Positions 10,223 to 18,290 of a DNA stretch of 38,720 nucleotides are shown piece after piece. The stretch is taken from positions 1-38,720 of the forward strand of contig SLJO01000142.1 in NCBI GenBank assembly GCA_007135095.1. The letters run 5' to 3'. Below the pieces are notes generated by a model that worked only from the letters and a program-made list of their open reading frames with translations, was not told the origin of the DNA and ran no database searches. How positions within the stretch are numbered: position 1 is the first letter of the stretch; every line of letters starts with the position of its first letter. This DNA comes from Bacteroidales bacterium (lineage in GTDB: Bacteria; Bacteroidota; Bacteroidia; Bacteroidales; PUMT01). The position numbers were made by a program, and so were the translations under genes.

Positions 10223-10711
10223 ATGAATAATACAGCAGAAGTAAAAGGATCAGGAGCCGGACAGGGTTTTGGCGTGGCCGGATTTGTGCTTGGCCTGATA
10301 GCCCTGATACTCTCCTTTATTCCCTGTCTTGGCATGTATGCCGTGGTACCGGGAGTGATTGCCATTATTTTCAGCGCAATAGCTTTTTCCCAGGCAAACC
10401 GTGCCAATGCCCCCCGGGGATTGATTATTGCAGCACTTATTATTTCAATTACCGGAACATTAATTGCATCATGGCAACTGGCAATGATGCATCGCGCCGC
10501 TTCAAACATCGGGAGGGTCGGGACCGGAATTCATGATGCATTCAGAGATGATATCGGCGATGAGATCAGGGATAAAATCAGAAGGGCCCTTGAGGATGAT
10601 ACCATTCCCGGCGCACCCGATGAGGATACAATCGAATTCGATGCTGATGCAATGATCGAGGAGCTGGAAAGGCTCGAAAAGGAAGCCGACGAAGAGCCAC
10701 CTGACCGGTAA
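10223..10711 (+). CDS. DUF4190-like small membrane protein
   Basis: A 162-residue protein with two membrane segments (about residues 17-36 and 40-60, with a third about 68-85) in the pattern of DUF4190 proteins: GVAGFVLGLIALILSFIP, then CLGMYAVVPGVIAIIFSAIAF, then SQANRANAPRGLIIAALIIS. The tail after residue 90 is acidic and helical (many Asp/Glu) and should be cytoplasmic. Function unknown. It lies 87 bases after mutB on the same strand, so co-transcription is possible. The DUF2752 gene follows 80 bases later, a pairing I recall from other genomes of the phylum. Confidence 0.75.
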   Translation: MNNTAEVKGSGAGQGFGVAGFVLGLIALILSFIPCLGMYAVVPGVIAIIFSAIAFSQANRANAPRGLIIAALIISITGTLIASWQLAMMHRAASNIGRVGTGIHDAFRDDIGDEIRDKIRRALEDDTIPGAPDEDTIEFDADAMIEELERLEKEADEEPPDR

Positions 10712-10791
10712 CATGTCTTGATGTACTCCGGGTGAGGGCAGAATGGCTGGAAAATATATCACGGCAGTACCCGCAAGTTTAACAGGATTAT

Positions 10792-11211
10792 ATGAGGCAT
10801 TTTGCTATAATGGATTCCCCCTATCAGATGGTCAATATAACAACCGGACTGCTGATAATTTCTGTGTTTGCCTACGCCGCACTCTACAATTCACCGGCAG
10901 ATGGTTATCCCATCGAATGTGCACACCTGGCCGTTTCCGGTCACGAATGTTCCACCTGCGGATTGTCCCGCAGCTTTTCCGAGATGGTCAGGGGGAATTA
11001 TCATTCTGCTAACGCCTATAACAGAAACGGTCCCCTGCTTTTCGGATTTTTCGCCTCACAGTTATTTATCAGATCATCCCTTGGAATTATCCTGTATCGT
11101 GCAAGGAACAGGCAGCCGCGGGTTTCAGCGCAATTCCTTGCGCGTGCAGATGCCGCTGTATCGCTTTTGCTGTTCGTGGTTTGTTTTCGTTATTTACTTG
11201 TTTTCTGGTGA
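10792..11211 (+). CDS. DUF2752 family membrane protein
   Basis: A 139-residue protein with the DUF2752 signature: a hydrophobic start (ITTGLLIISVFAYAALY), then HECSTCGLSRSFSEMVRGNY, which corresponds to the family CPxCGxTRa motif followed by a short amphipathic stretch, then two more membrane segments (about 85-100 and 118-138). The paired cysteines are conserved in the family, but the role is unknown. The ATG at 10792 gives MRHFAIMDSPYQM; a later Met at residue 7 is possible. It converges on the ggt gene with a 41-base gap that shows no clear terminator. Confidence 0.75.
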   Translation: MRHFAIMDSPYQMVNITTGLLIISVFAYAALYNSPADGYPIECAHLAVSGHECSTCGLSRSFSEMVRGNYHSANAYNRNGPLLFGFFASQLFIRSSLGIILYRARNRQPRVSAQFLARADAAVSLLLFVVCFRYLLVFW

Positions 11212-11252
11212 GGCGATAAAAAGTCAATAAAAGGATTTTCAACAAATATTGC

Positions 11253-12896
11253 TCAAAGATCCAGAGCGGCACAGAATTTACCTTTCGATGATGCTGCATG
11301 GGAAAACCCTGTGCGCTGATCAATATAAACCATTACCGGCCAGGCAATGGATCCTGATTTAATGCTTACCTTATGTCCGCGGTTTTCCAGGTTTTCAGTT
11401 ACCGATTGATCAATGGTATTTATCTCGAGTGAATTAATATTGGATATTCTTTCAGCTGCATCGGGAGAAGGGTTGAATGAATCCTCCATGTGGTAAGTAT
11501 TGAACCTCGGAACGGATATTGCCTCCAGCGGTTTTTTGCCAAATTCGGTAAAGTTGAGCAGGAGTTGCAGGGATACCTGATCCTGCATATCTCCTCCTGC
11601 AACACTCATGGCAAGGACCGGTTTGCCCTTTTCCAGCACAATAGTGGGAGTCAGGGTGATGCGGGGACGCTTGCCGGGCTCAAGTGAATTTGGGTGCCCT
11701 CTTTCAGTGTTCAGGCTGCTCAGCCGGGTATTATGAGCGATGCCCAGGTCTTCACATATTGCATATTCAGGATTAGAGCTCGGTGTTGCGGCAACCACAT
11801 TTCCCCATTTATCAACAACAACTACAGTTGTCGTTCCCTCTTCTCCCGGCCGGTATTCTCCAGGCCCGCCTGAAGCAGTCATTTTCCATGGGTCCCCCGG
11901 ACAGATTTCCGAAGAGGCTTTATCCATATTTATTAAAGGGAACCGTATGGCGGTATACTCATCTGAAAGCAGCTCCTGCATTGGGACATTTGCAAACTGC
12001 GGGTCTCCATAAAACTTATCACGATCGGCAAATGCCAGCTTCATCGCCTCTGTGGTAACATGTATATAATCAGCTGACATTTCTCCCATGGCCTTGAGGT
12101 CAAATTGTTCAAGAAGCCTTAGAGACTGCAGAAGTACAGGCCCCTGGGTCCAAGTATTACATTTATGCACGGTATAACCACGGTAATTAACCGATACGGA
12201 TTCTTCGATGATGGTCCTGTGGGCTTCAAGATCAGCTTTTCTCAGAAAACCACCCGAACGGATGTAATAATCATTTAGTTCATCTGCAATATCACCTTTA
12301 TAAAAGCGGTCTCTTGCAGCCCTGATTTTTTGTTCACGTGTACCGGTTGTCTTTTGTTCTGTCTCAATCATTCTGCGAAGTGTTACCGCCAGGCTGGCAT
12401 ACCAGCTTTTTTCACCTGTATCAAGCAATGCCAGGGTAGAGGCTATTACCTGCTCGAAGGACATTGTACCTTCGTGTTCCAGAGCCTTAAGGCACGTGCT
12501 AATAGCACTGGGTGTTGTGGCTGACCGTATCCCCTTATCGGGGATGCCATTGGCATAATACCATTCTATAGCCTCCCTGTCAAGGGGAGCCCCTCCCATG
12601 CCATTATATACTGTGACGGTACCCGACCCTGCATTATAAAGCATGAAAGGCACCTCTCCTCCAATTGAAAACATCCCGTAATCAGAAACTGCCTGATTAA
12701 ATATTACCGCAACTGCACCATCAACCGCGTTTCCTCCCCGTGCCAGAATATCAATACCGGCTTGTGCCGATGCCTTTGGCCCTGCCGCAACGATTCCGCC
12801 GTTTCCTGATGCATGCCAGGTTAAGCTTTCCGTTGAGGCAGCAAAAGAGGTGATGGAGATAAAAGTGCACAACAAAACCAGTTTTGATTTTTCCAT
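11253..12896 (-). CDS. Gamma-glutamyltransferase family protein
   Basis: A 547-residue Ntn-hydrolase. A signal peptide (LVLLCTFISITSFAAS) puts it in the periplasm. The N-terminal half has the family start GNGGIVAAGPKASAQAGIDILARGGNAVDGAVA and GGEVPFMLYNAGSG. The self-cleavage and nucleophile site is GEEGTTTVVVVDKWGN, with candidate Thr355 as the first residue of the small subunit. C-terminal VAGGDMQDQVSLQ replaces the classical GSPGGSRI loop, so it belongs to the GGT-like branch with GGDMQ and may not be a true glutathione transferase; hydrolysis of other gamma-glutamyl compounds is equally possible. It lies 65 bases downstream of the metallo-beta-lactamase-fold gene on the same strand. Confidence 0.88.
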   Translation of the reverse strand: MEKSKLVLLCTFISITSFAASTESLTWHASGNGGIVAAGPKASAQAGIDILARGGNAVDGAVAVIFNQAVSDYGMFSIGGEVPFMLYNAGSGTVTVYNGMGGAPLDREAIEWYYANGIPDKGIRSATTPSAISTCLKALEHEGTMSFEQVIASTLALLDTGEKSWYASLAVTLRRMIETEQKTTGTREQKIRAARDRFYKGDIADELNDYYIRSGGFLRKADLEAHRTIIEESVSVNYRGYTVHKCNTWTQGPVLLQSLRLLEQFDLKAMGEMSADYIHVTTEAMKLAFADRDKFYGDPQFANVPMQELLSDEYTAIRFPLINMDKASSEICPGDPWKMTASGGPGEYRPGEEGTTTVVVVDKWGNVVAATPSSNPEYAICEDLGIAHNTRLSSLNTERGHPNSLEPGKRPRITLTPTIVLEKGKPVLAMSVAGGDMQDQVSLQLLLNFTEFGKKPLEAISVPRFNTYHMEDSFNPSPDAAERISNINSLEINTIDQSVTENLENRGHKVSIKSGSIAWPVMVYIDQRTGFSHAASSKGKFCAALDL

Positions 12897-12961
12897 GGAA
12901 ACTTATTTTTAAGTAAATACACCAATTAGTTGTTCAGGCCAAGCTTTTTTTGTCCGATCCA

Positions 12962-13810
12962 TTACACCGGGAATCTTTCGTGCAGATTAAATGTTTCCTT
13001 TGCCCGCACTCCCCGGGGCGTTTGCTCCAGGGTACAGCATTCATTGTACAGGTCATGCTGAAAGAAAAGTACATAGTTGTTTTTTTCAGCCTCTTCAAGA
13101 AAGCTTTCTTTTTCTTTCAGCGTTTCCAAGGGGGAAATATCGTAGCTCATAATATAGGGCAGCGGAATATGTGCCGTTGAGGGTAAAAGGTCGGCCACAA
13201 AGACGATGGTGGAAAATTCTGTCCTGATAAAGGGAATAAGCTGCCCGGTGGTATGACCGTTAAATATTCTGATTTCCAGGGAGGGCAAGAGCCTGGTGTT
13301 TTTTTCTATCATTCTCATTTGCCCGCTTTCTTCCATCGGGATCAGGTTTTCAGTGAGAAACGAATCTTCTTCCCTGCTGTTAGGATTCATGGCACTTTCC
13401 CACTGAGCCTTACCAACCCAGTAGCGTGCATTCGGGAAAGTCATTTCATAGCCTGGTCCGCTACCGGTACGCCTTACACCTCCGCCGCAGTGGTCATAAT
13501 GAAGGTGGGTAATCAGCATATCGGTAATATCCTCAGTCTTATATCCGTGCAATTCCAGGGCTTTGTCAATTCCCTTGTTTTCATTCAGGTGAAAACGGCT
13601 CATGAATTTCGCGCTCTGCTTATCGCCAAATCCATTGTCAATGAGAATTACCTGTTCTCCTGTATCTATCAAAAGACTCCGCAGTGCCCAGTTACAAAGG
13701 TTATTTTCATCGGCCGGGTAATGTTTCTCCCATAACACCCTGGGCACAACTCCAAACATTGCTCCGCCATCAATCTTGAAATTCGTTATGTTTACGGGGT
13801 AAAGCTTCAT
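12962..13810 (-). CDS. Metallo-beta-lactamase-fold hydrolase
   Basis: A 282-residue cytoplasmic protein of the MBL superfamily. The metal motif HLHYDH spans residues 102-107 (THLHYDHCGGG), with further ligands expected in NGHTTGQ, FVADLLPS and FFQHD. The spacing resembles the lactonase-like (AHL lactonase/AiiA) subgroup, but general MBL hydrolases share it, so the substrate is unknown. No signal peptide is visible. It is divergent from mpl, and its start is 229 bases from the mpl ATG. The gene order MBL then ggt suggests a two-gene transcript. Confidence 0.85.
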   Translation of the reverse strand: MKLYPVNITNFKIDGGAMFGVVPRVLWEKHYPADENNLCNWALRSLLIDTGEQVILIDNGFGDKQSAKFMSRFHLNENKGIDKALELHGYKTEDITDMLITHLHYDHCGGGVRRTGSGPGYEMTFPNARYWVGKAQWESAMNPNSREEDSFLTENLIPMEESGQMRMIEKNTRLLPSLEIRIFNGHTTGQLIPFIRTEFSTIVFVADLLPSTAHIPLPYIMSYDISPLETLKEKESFLEEAEKNNYVLFFQHDLYNECCTLEQTPRGVRAKETFNLHERFPV

Positions 13811-13880
13811 AAAGCAAATATTTAAATTAAATCATTGACAATATGGATATTACCAGAACCATATTTTGATCTTCGGTCGG

Positions 13881-13928
13881 AATTGCCACCTCCTCCCGGG
13901 GTGTATAGCCCGGGTTTGGCAATTTTTT
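13881..13928 (+). promoter_or_regulatory. Attenuator-like hairpin in the mpl leader
   Basis: AATTGCC at 13881-13887 pairs with GGCAATT at 13918-13924, and inside it CCCGGG at 13895-13900 can pair with CCCGGG at 13909-13914 around GTGTATAG. A run of six T follows on the plus strand only. This is the shape of an intrinsic terminator, facing towards mpl 112 bases downstream of the run. The minus strand has no T-run after the stem, so it does not serve the divergent hydrolase gene. No upstream plus-strand gene needs a terminator here, which makes attenuation of a leader transcript a reasonable inference. A second promoter may lie after it (TACTTTTA near 13979). Confidence 0.55.
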
Positions 13929-14039
13929 ACTTTTTCAGGTCGCAAGCCCGAACGTGTGGTAAAAATAGAATTTTTGATTTACTTTTACCCGCCAACAGGC
14001 CTCATTATTTATAAATTTACAGAGATCTTACTAACGGGG

Positions 14040-15395
14040 ATGCAAATTCACTTTATTGCTATTGGAGGCAGTGCCATGCACAATCTGGCAATTGCACTTA
14101 AAAAAAAAGGCTGGAATGTCAGCGGATCGGACGATGAGATTTTTGAACCCTCCAGGTCAAGACTTGAGCAGCACGGTCTTTTACCGGAAGAAACAGGTTG
14201 GTTTCCGGAAAAAATTGATGCTTTACCCGATTCGGTTATACTGGGTATGCATGCCCGGGCTGACAATCCTGAGCTGAAAAGGGCCCGTGAACTGGGTATC
14301 AGAATTTACTCCTATCCTGAGTTTCTTTTTGAACATTCCAGGGAAAAAACCAGGGTGGTAATAGGAGGGAGCCACGGAAAAACAACCATAACTGCTATGT
14401 TGCTGCATATTCTGAAACATGCAGGCATAAATGCTGACTACATGGTTGGCGCCCAGCTGCAGGGATTTGACGTGATGGTAAAACTCAGCGATGAAGCAAA
14501 GGTCATGGTGCTCGAAGGTGATGAGTATCTTACTTCGGCTGTCGACCGGCGGCCAAAATTTCACATTTACCGTCCGCACGTGGCCCTGATAAGCGGCATA
14601 TCATGGGACCACATCAATGTATTCCCTACCTGGGAAGGTTACAGGGAGGAGTTTGTGAAGTTTGTAAATCTGATTGAGCCGGGGGGAAGCCTCGTATATT
14701 GCCACGAAGATGAAGAGGTGCTTAAAGTTGTGAACGAGGCCGTTGGTGAAATAAAGAAAATACCTTACGGTCAACCAGTATATAAAATAGAGAATGGAAT
14801 AAGTTTTCTTATAAACGGCCTGCATACTGTACCGCTGAAAGTGTTCGGCAGGCATAACCTGATTAATTCAGAAGGTGCCAGGAAGTTATGCAGTGTACTG
14901 GGTGTTGGGGATGATGTTTTTTATGCTGCAATGCAATCATTCCCTGGTGCATCAAACAGGCTGGAATTTTACGCCGGCAACAACAATACCGCAATATACC
15001 GGGATTTTGCCCATTCCCCGTCCAAGCTCAAAGCAACCGTTGAAGCCGTCAGGGAGCAGTTTCCCTCAAGGAAGCTGGTTGCCTGCATGGAACTGCACAC
15101 TTTTTCAAGCCTCAGCGGACATTTTCTTAATTACTACAGGGGAACTCTGGACAGTGCCGATGTACCGATAGTATATTTCAACCCTCATACCATTGAATTA
15201 AAACGGCTGCCTGCCCTGAGTGCTGAAAAAATCAGGCAGTCATTCGGAAATCCCAGGCTCAGGGTATATACAGATTCACAAATGCTTGAAAAGGACCTGT
15301 CGGGAATTGACTGGAAAGATAAAAATCTTCTTATGATGAGTTCGGGAAATTTTAATAATATGTCCTTGAGCCATATTGCAAACCAGATTATATAA
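14040..15395 (+). CDS. mpl: UDP-N-acetylmuramate:tripeptide ligase, Mur ligase family
   Basis: Joins recycled L-Ala-gamma-D-Glu-meso-diaminopimelate to UDP-MurNAc with ATP, in murein recycling. I start it at the ATG at 14040 (MQIHFIAIGGSAMHNLA, 451 residues, the family N terminus). The open frame extends 58 codons upstream through the leader hairpin, and I reject that part as non-coding. Seen: the Rossmann-like first domain with SGSDDEIFEPSRSRLEQHG, the ATP loop GSHGKTTITAM, the Mur ligase central motifs DYMVGAQLQGF, LEGDEY and ISWDHINVF, then the C-terminal domain with FGRHNLINSEGA, FPGASNRLEF and DFAHSPSKLKATV. MurC shares most of this, but the short GSAMHNLA start and VGAQLQGF favour Mpl. 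Confidence 0.88.
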   Translation: MQIHFIAIGGSAMHNLAIALKKKGWNVSGSDDEIFEPSRSRLEQHGLLPEETGWFPEKIDALPDSVILGMHARADNPELKRARELGIRIYSYPEFLFEHSREKTRVVIGGSHGKTTITAMLLHILKHAGINADYMVGAQLQGFDVMVKLSDEAKVMVLEGDEYLTSAVDRRPKFHIYRPHVALISGISWDHINVFPTWEGYREEFVKFVNLIEPGGSLVYCHEDEEVLKVVNEAVGEIKKIPYGQPVYKIENGISFLINGLHTVPLKVFGRHNLINSEGARKLCSVLGVGDDVFYAAMQSFPGASNRLEFYAGNNNTAIYRDFAHSPSKLKATVEAVREQFPSRKLVACMELHTFSSLSGHFLNYYRGTLDSADVPIVYFNPHTIELKRLPALSAEKIRQSFGNPRLRVYTDSQMLEKDLSGIDWKDKNLLMMSSGNFNNMSLSHIANQII

Positions 15396-15413
15396 TTCGT
15401 TTCGGGTGAAGGA

Positions 15414-15824
15414 TCAGCTGTGATTTTTAAAATGAAGTGGTTCTTTTCCTTCAAGTGCTGCCAGAACCGTACTGATAAAGACCCGGCCGGCATAGGGTTT
15501 TGCAATATAACTGTCGCATCCTGCCTTTTTGCACTCCTCCCTTGAATAATCGAAGGTGCAGGCAGTTTGCACCACCACGGGAATATGGGGTTTTGATTTT
15601 TTTAACCTGGTAACAAGCGAAAGCCCTTCAGTATCAGGAAGCCGCAGGTCTGCAAGAACAATATCTACATCATTGTTCATGAACAGGCGCCACCCCTCGC
15701 TTCCCTTTTTGGCAAACAATAAGTTAGCCCCGCTTTTCCTGAAATAAGCCCTGATCAGGTCTGTGCAAACATGACTGTCTTCTATTACGAGAATAGTTTT
15801 ATTTAACAGCCCGCGGCATGTCAT
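15414..15824 (-). CDS. Single-domain response regulator (receiver only)
   Basis: A 136-residue receiver domain with nothing after it. Acidic pocket Glu15-Asp16, phosphoacceptor Asp59 (VDIVLADLRLP), Thr87 (VVVQTAC) and Lys109-Pro110 (IAKPY) are all present, so phosphorylation should work. With no output domain it would act through protein contact, like CheY or Spo0F, or as a shuttle in a phosphorelay. The kinase is not in the window. It converges on mpl with an 18-base gap, and lies 38 bases after the stop of the small sorting-domain-like gene on the same strand. Confidence 0.9.
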   Translation of the reverse strand: MTCRGLLNKTILVIEDSHVCTDLIRAYFRKSGANLLFAKKGSEGWRLFMNNDVDIVLADLRLPDTEGLSLVTRLKKSKPHIPVVVQTACTFDYSREECKKAGCDSYIAKPYAGRVFISTVLAALEGKEPLHFKNHS

Positions 15825-15862
15825 ATTATTCGGGATTATTCCCCGGGTCCGCTGAGGGGGGT

Positions 15863-16120
15863 TTAAAAGACCAGCTTACTGTTTCTGACAATCCTGCCTG
15901 TGGCATCCTTTTCCCGTATAAGATAGAAGCCCTCAGGTAACTTAATATTCTTAAGTCTGGCTTTATCGTTCAGGATGTAGACAAATTCTCCGTTCAAATT
16001 GCAAATTTCTATCCTGGTATTGACTGTGGCAGCTTTGCTTCCTGTGCCATGACATGGGAGTGTGATTTCTTCCAGAGATACTCTTCCGGATGGGGGATAA
16101 ACATATCTCAAAACTTTCAT
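15863..16120 (-). CDS. Small protein resembling a free-standing type IX sorting domain
   Basis: An 85-residue protein. Residues about 33-85 read like the type A C-terminal domain of type IX secretion cargo: RIEICNLNGEFVYILND, then KNIKLPEGFYLIREKD, then a Lys-Leu-Val-Phe end, the typical hydrophobic KL(V/I) tail. Normally this domain follows a large secreted protein. Here there is no cargo and no signal peptide (it opens MKVLRYVYPPSGRV), and the 260 bases upstream hold no open frame for one. It may be a degraded remnant, or a real small protein of the same fold. Coding is supported by the domain-like pattern and by orientation with the receiver gene downstream. Confidence 0.55.
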   Translation of the reverse strand: MKVLRYVYPPSGRVSLEEITLPCHGTGSKAATVNTRIEICNLNGEFVYILNDKARLKNIKLPEGFYLIREKDATGRIVRNSKLVF

Positions 16121-16835
16121 ATTCTAAAACTTAAAGGTTAGTTTACCATACTCTGCTTATCCCGCGGCAGAGTGTTTTGATGACTATTGATATTTAACCG
16201 GGTTTTGCTTAACTTTCAGTCTGCTACTTTATGGAAGCGGTAACAGTTGATCCGGGATGTAAAGATATGAATCATATTTGCAGGATTGACCGCCATTTAT
16301 TTACCGCTGTGATTTATGAATAAACGCAATAAAATAGAAAATTACCGTAATCAGCAGTTCAGCGGATCTTTTTCGCCTCAGTTATTCAGAATTCCCCGTA
16401 TCCCTTATTAAATAAGGTGTAACACCATGTTGAGGCCCTGCCTTATTTTTTGATTCCCCAGTAATGCCAGGGGTTGCAGGTTTTCTGTTCCCCAAAAAGG
16501 GTGGTTGCCGGGTTTGCTTTTTCACCAAAATGGTGGATCCCGGGTGACTTTTCCGCCATGGTTGCCGGGTTTGCTTTTTCACCAAAATGGTGGATCCCGG
16601 GTGACTTTTCCGCCATGGATGCCGGGTTTGCTTTTGCACCAAGAAGGGTGGATCCCGGGTGACTTTTTCCGCCGAAAAGGGTGAATGCCGGGTTCCTGTT
16701 TCTCCGGGCCGCCGGTTTGTTATTTTGCAGGCAGCAGGTTGCGGGGATTGTTATATACCGGAAGACTGATTGGTATACTCCGGTATCCCGGGATATGATA
16801 ACCGGAGAAAAAGCAGGATTAATGTAATGTGTGTG
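16121..16835. other. 715-base gap without a credible gene
   Basis: Between the small sorting-domain-like gene and the LytTR regulator (both minus) there is no credible coding sequence. It contains a 7-bp stem at 16150-16156/16167-16173 (ACTCTGC and GCAGAGT) followed by GTTTTG, and the repeat array at 16464-16710. Open frames of 62 and 86 codons exist across the array on opposite strands, but they follow from the 57-base (19-codon) period and have no family resemblance. Confidence 0.7.
16464..16710. repeat. Array of short GC-rich hairpin-like repeats
   Basis: About eight diverged units of 25-42 bases sit head to tail. Units begin near 16464, 16505, 16537, 16562, 16594, 16619, 16652 and 16685. 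Two classes alternate: one starting TTGCCGGGTTTGC, the other ATCCCGGGTGAC. Both run into a T-run, a C-rich step, an A-run and GGGTGG. The 57-base pair of units at 16505-16561 is repeated exactly at 16562-16618, so part of the array is a recent duplication. Unit 16652-16684 can fold with CTTTTTC against GAAAAGG. There are no spacers, so it is not a CRISPR array. The pattern resembles intergenic REP-like hairpin repeats. Confidence 0.85.
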
Positions 16836-17591
16836 TTATGCCCTGCGGGTAAGGCGTTTAAGAAACTCCTCGCTCCTTCGGTGGGCAACCTCGAGTTCCT
16901 CTCCATTCTGGAGGGTAATATAACCCTCAGCTTTTTTATAGGTCTGGACGAAATTCAGGTTGACAAGAAAGGATTTGTGGATCCTGTAGAACAGGTCGGC
17001 CGGTAGTATCTCTTCGAGTTGCTTCAGGCTGCGAGAAACAAGATAGGTGAAATCTCCCCTTATGTAAACCTTGCAGTAGGATTCCTGCGCCCTGCAATAT
17101 ATGATATTGGGTATTTTTTCCATCTGGTACCCGTACCGGGTTGGCAGGGCAATACTGTTAAAGCTGCTGGCATTGGACAGGGAATTGCTCATCAGGGTGT
17201 TTACCCTGGCCTGGTTGCTTCCAGGTGATATCTTAAGCTTCTCGTACCGGTCCATTAGCGCTGAGAGTTCTTCCAGATTAACGGGCTTAATCAGGTAGTC
17301 AAAAGCCGCCACCTTGATTGCCTCAATGGCATAATGCTCATATGCAGTACAAAAAACCACCTGGAACGGGATGTTATCAAAATGCTCAAACAGGCAGAAG
17401 CCGTTTTGGCCGGGCATCTCTATATCAAGGAATACTATGTCAGGATTATGTTTTTTAATAGCCGCCACTCCGTCGGCAACTGAAGAGGTAGTTTCCAGTA
17501 CTTCGAGCCGGCCCTTCATGAAATTGCCAATCATTTGCATGAGAGTCAGTCTGTTATACTTCTCGTCATCTATTATTATGCATGAAGTCAT
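16836..17591 (-). CDS. LytTR-family response regulator
   Basis: A 251-residue DNA-binding response regulator of the LytR/AlgR type. The receiver domain (1-120) has Asp8-Asp9, phosphoacceptor Asp56 (DIVFLDIEMPG), Thr82 and Lys102 (DYLIKPV). The C-terminal LytTR domain (about 150-250) has IIYCRAQESYCKVYI, SLKQLEEILP, FYRIHKSFLVNLNFV and the ending LEVAHRRSEEFLKRL, typical of the fold. Such regulators usually pair with a LytS/histidine-kinase gene, but none is adjacent here: pnuC diverges from it 66 bases away. It is therefore an orphan in this window. Confidence 0.93.
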   Translation of the reverse strand: MTSCIIIDDEKYNRLTLMQMIGNFMKGRLEVLETTSSVADGVAAIKKHNPDIVFLDIEMPGQNGFCLFEHFDNIPFQVVFCTAYEHYAIEAIKVAAFDYLIKPVNLEELSALMDRYEKLKISPGSNQARVNTLMSNSLSNASSFNSIALPTRYGYQMEKIPNIIYCRAQESYCKVYIRGDFTYLVSRSLKQLEEILPADLFYRIHKSFLVNLNFVQTYKKAEGYITLQNGEELEVAHRRSEEFLKRLTRRA

Positions 17592-17601
17592 AGCAGTTGC
17601 G

Positions 17602-17637
17602 TTTGGAGGGCAATATATAATAAAAAACGTACATTTG
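17602..17637 (+). promoter_or_regulatory. Candidate promoter of the pnuC operon
   Basis: TACATTTG at 17630-17637 matches TAnnTTTG, with a TTTG at 17602-17605. The spacing of 24 bases is longer than the usual 19-21. It lies in the 66-base divergent gap with the LytTR gene, 21 bases before the pnuC ATG. The regulator might control it, but no direct repeats of a LytTR site are seen. Confidence 0.4.
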
Positions 17638-17657
17638 CACTGATATTTTTAAATTCC

Positions 17658-18290
17658 ATGGAGACATCTTCTTTTTTTTATATCCTCCTGCAAAATATAC
17701 TTAACACTTCTCTGCTGGAAATCATTGCCGTCACATTTGGAATGACAAGTGTCTGGTTTGCCAGGAAGGAGAATATCCTCGTATATCCAACGGGTATTGT
17801 TAGTGTACTGATATATGTTTACCTGTGCTTCTTTGCAAAATTATATGCCGATATGGGCATTAATTTTTTTTATTTCATAATGAGCGTTTATGGATGGTAT
17901 ATGTGGACACGCAAAGACAAAAGTATTAAATCACTGGAAATATCGCGGACCGGCATAACCGGCCATTTTCTCAACCTGGTCGCGGGAATCCTCATCTTCA
18001 TTATGATCAGCTTTGTATTGCGTAATTATACCGATAGTGACGTACCATTATTGGATTCTTTTACCACAGCAGTATTTATTATTGCAATGTGGTTGATGGC
18101 AAGGAAAAAGGTTGAGCACTGGACGGCCTGGATGATTGGCAATATAGTATCCATTCCATTGTATTTTTATAAGGGGCTGGTCTTTACCAGTTTTCAATAC
18201 GTGGTTTTTCTTATCCTTGCAGTTCTGGGGTATATTGCATGGGAAAAAAAATTAAAGGCGAAACCTGTTAATATACACACAGATGGGTAA
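17658..18290 (+). CDS. pnuC: PnuC-family vitamin transporter (nicotinamide riboside type)
   Basis: A 210-residue inner-membrane protein with seven hydrophobic segments. Family landmarks: EIIAVTFGMTSVWFARKENILVYPTGIVSVLIYVY near the N terminus, FYFIMSVYGWYMWTRKD, and HWTAWMIGNIVSIPLYFYKG in the C-terminal half. PnuC facilitates nicotinamide riboside uptake, which a cytosolic kinase traps. Bacteroidota also use close relatives for thiamine (PnuT), and I cannot separate the two from the sequence; no TPP riboswitch fits the 66-base upstream gap. The stop overlaps the next gene by eight bases. Confidence 0.88.
   Translation: METSSFFYILLQNILNTSLLEIIAVTFGMTSVWFARKENILVYPTGIVSVLIYVYLCFFAKLYADMGINFFYFIMSVYGWYMWTRKDKSIKSLEISRTGITGHFLNLVAGILIFIMISFVLRNYTDSDVPLLDSFTTAVFIIAMWLMARKKVEHWTAWMIGNIVSIPLYFYKGLVFTSFQYVVFLILAVLGYIAWEKKLKAKPVNIHTDG

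Noticed and set aside
13866-14039. Upstream extension of the mpl frame
   Set aside because: The 58 extra codons pass through the terminator-like hairpin and do not resemble the family, whose N terminus starts at the ATG at 14040.
16382-16642. Minus-strand 86-codon frame with 19-residue repeats
   Set aside because: It is a by-product of the 57-base period of the repeat array, has no family resemblance and no promoter, and a plus-strand frame exists over the same bases.
16464-16710. CRISPR array
   Set aside because: Repeats are contiguous with no unique spacers, units vary in length, and no cas genes are nearby.
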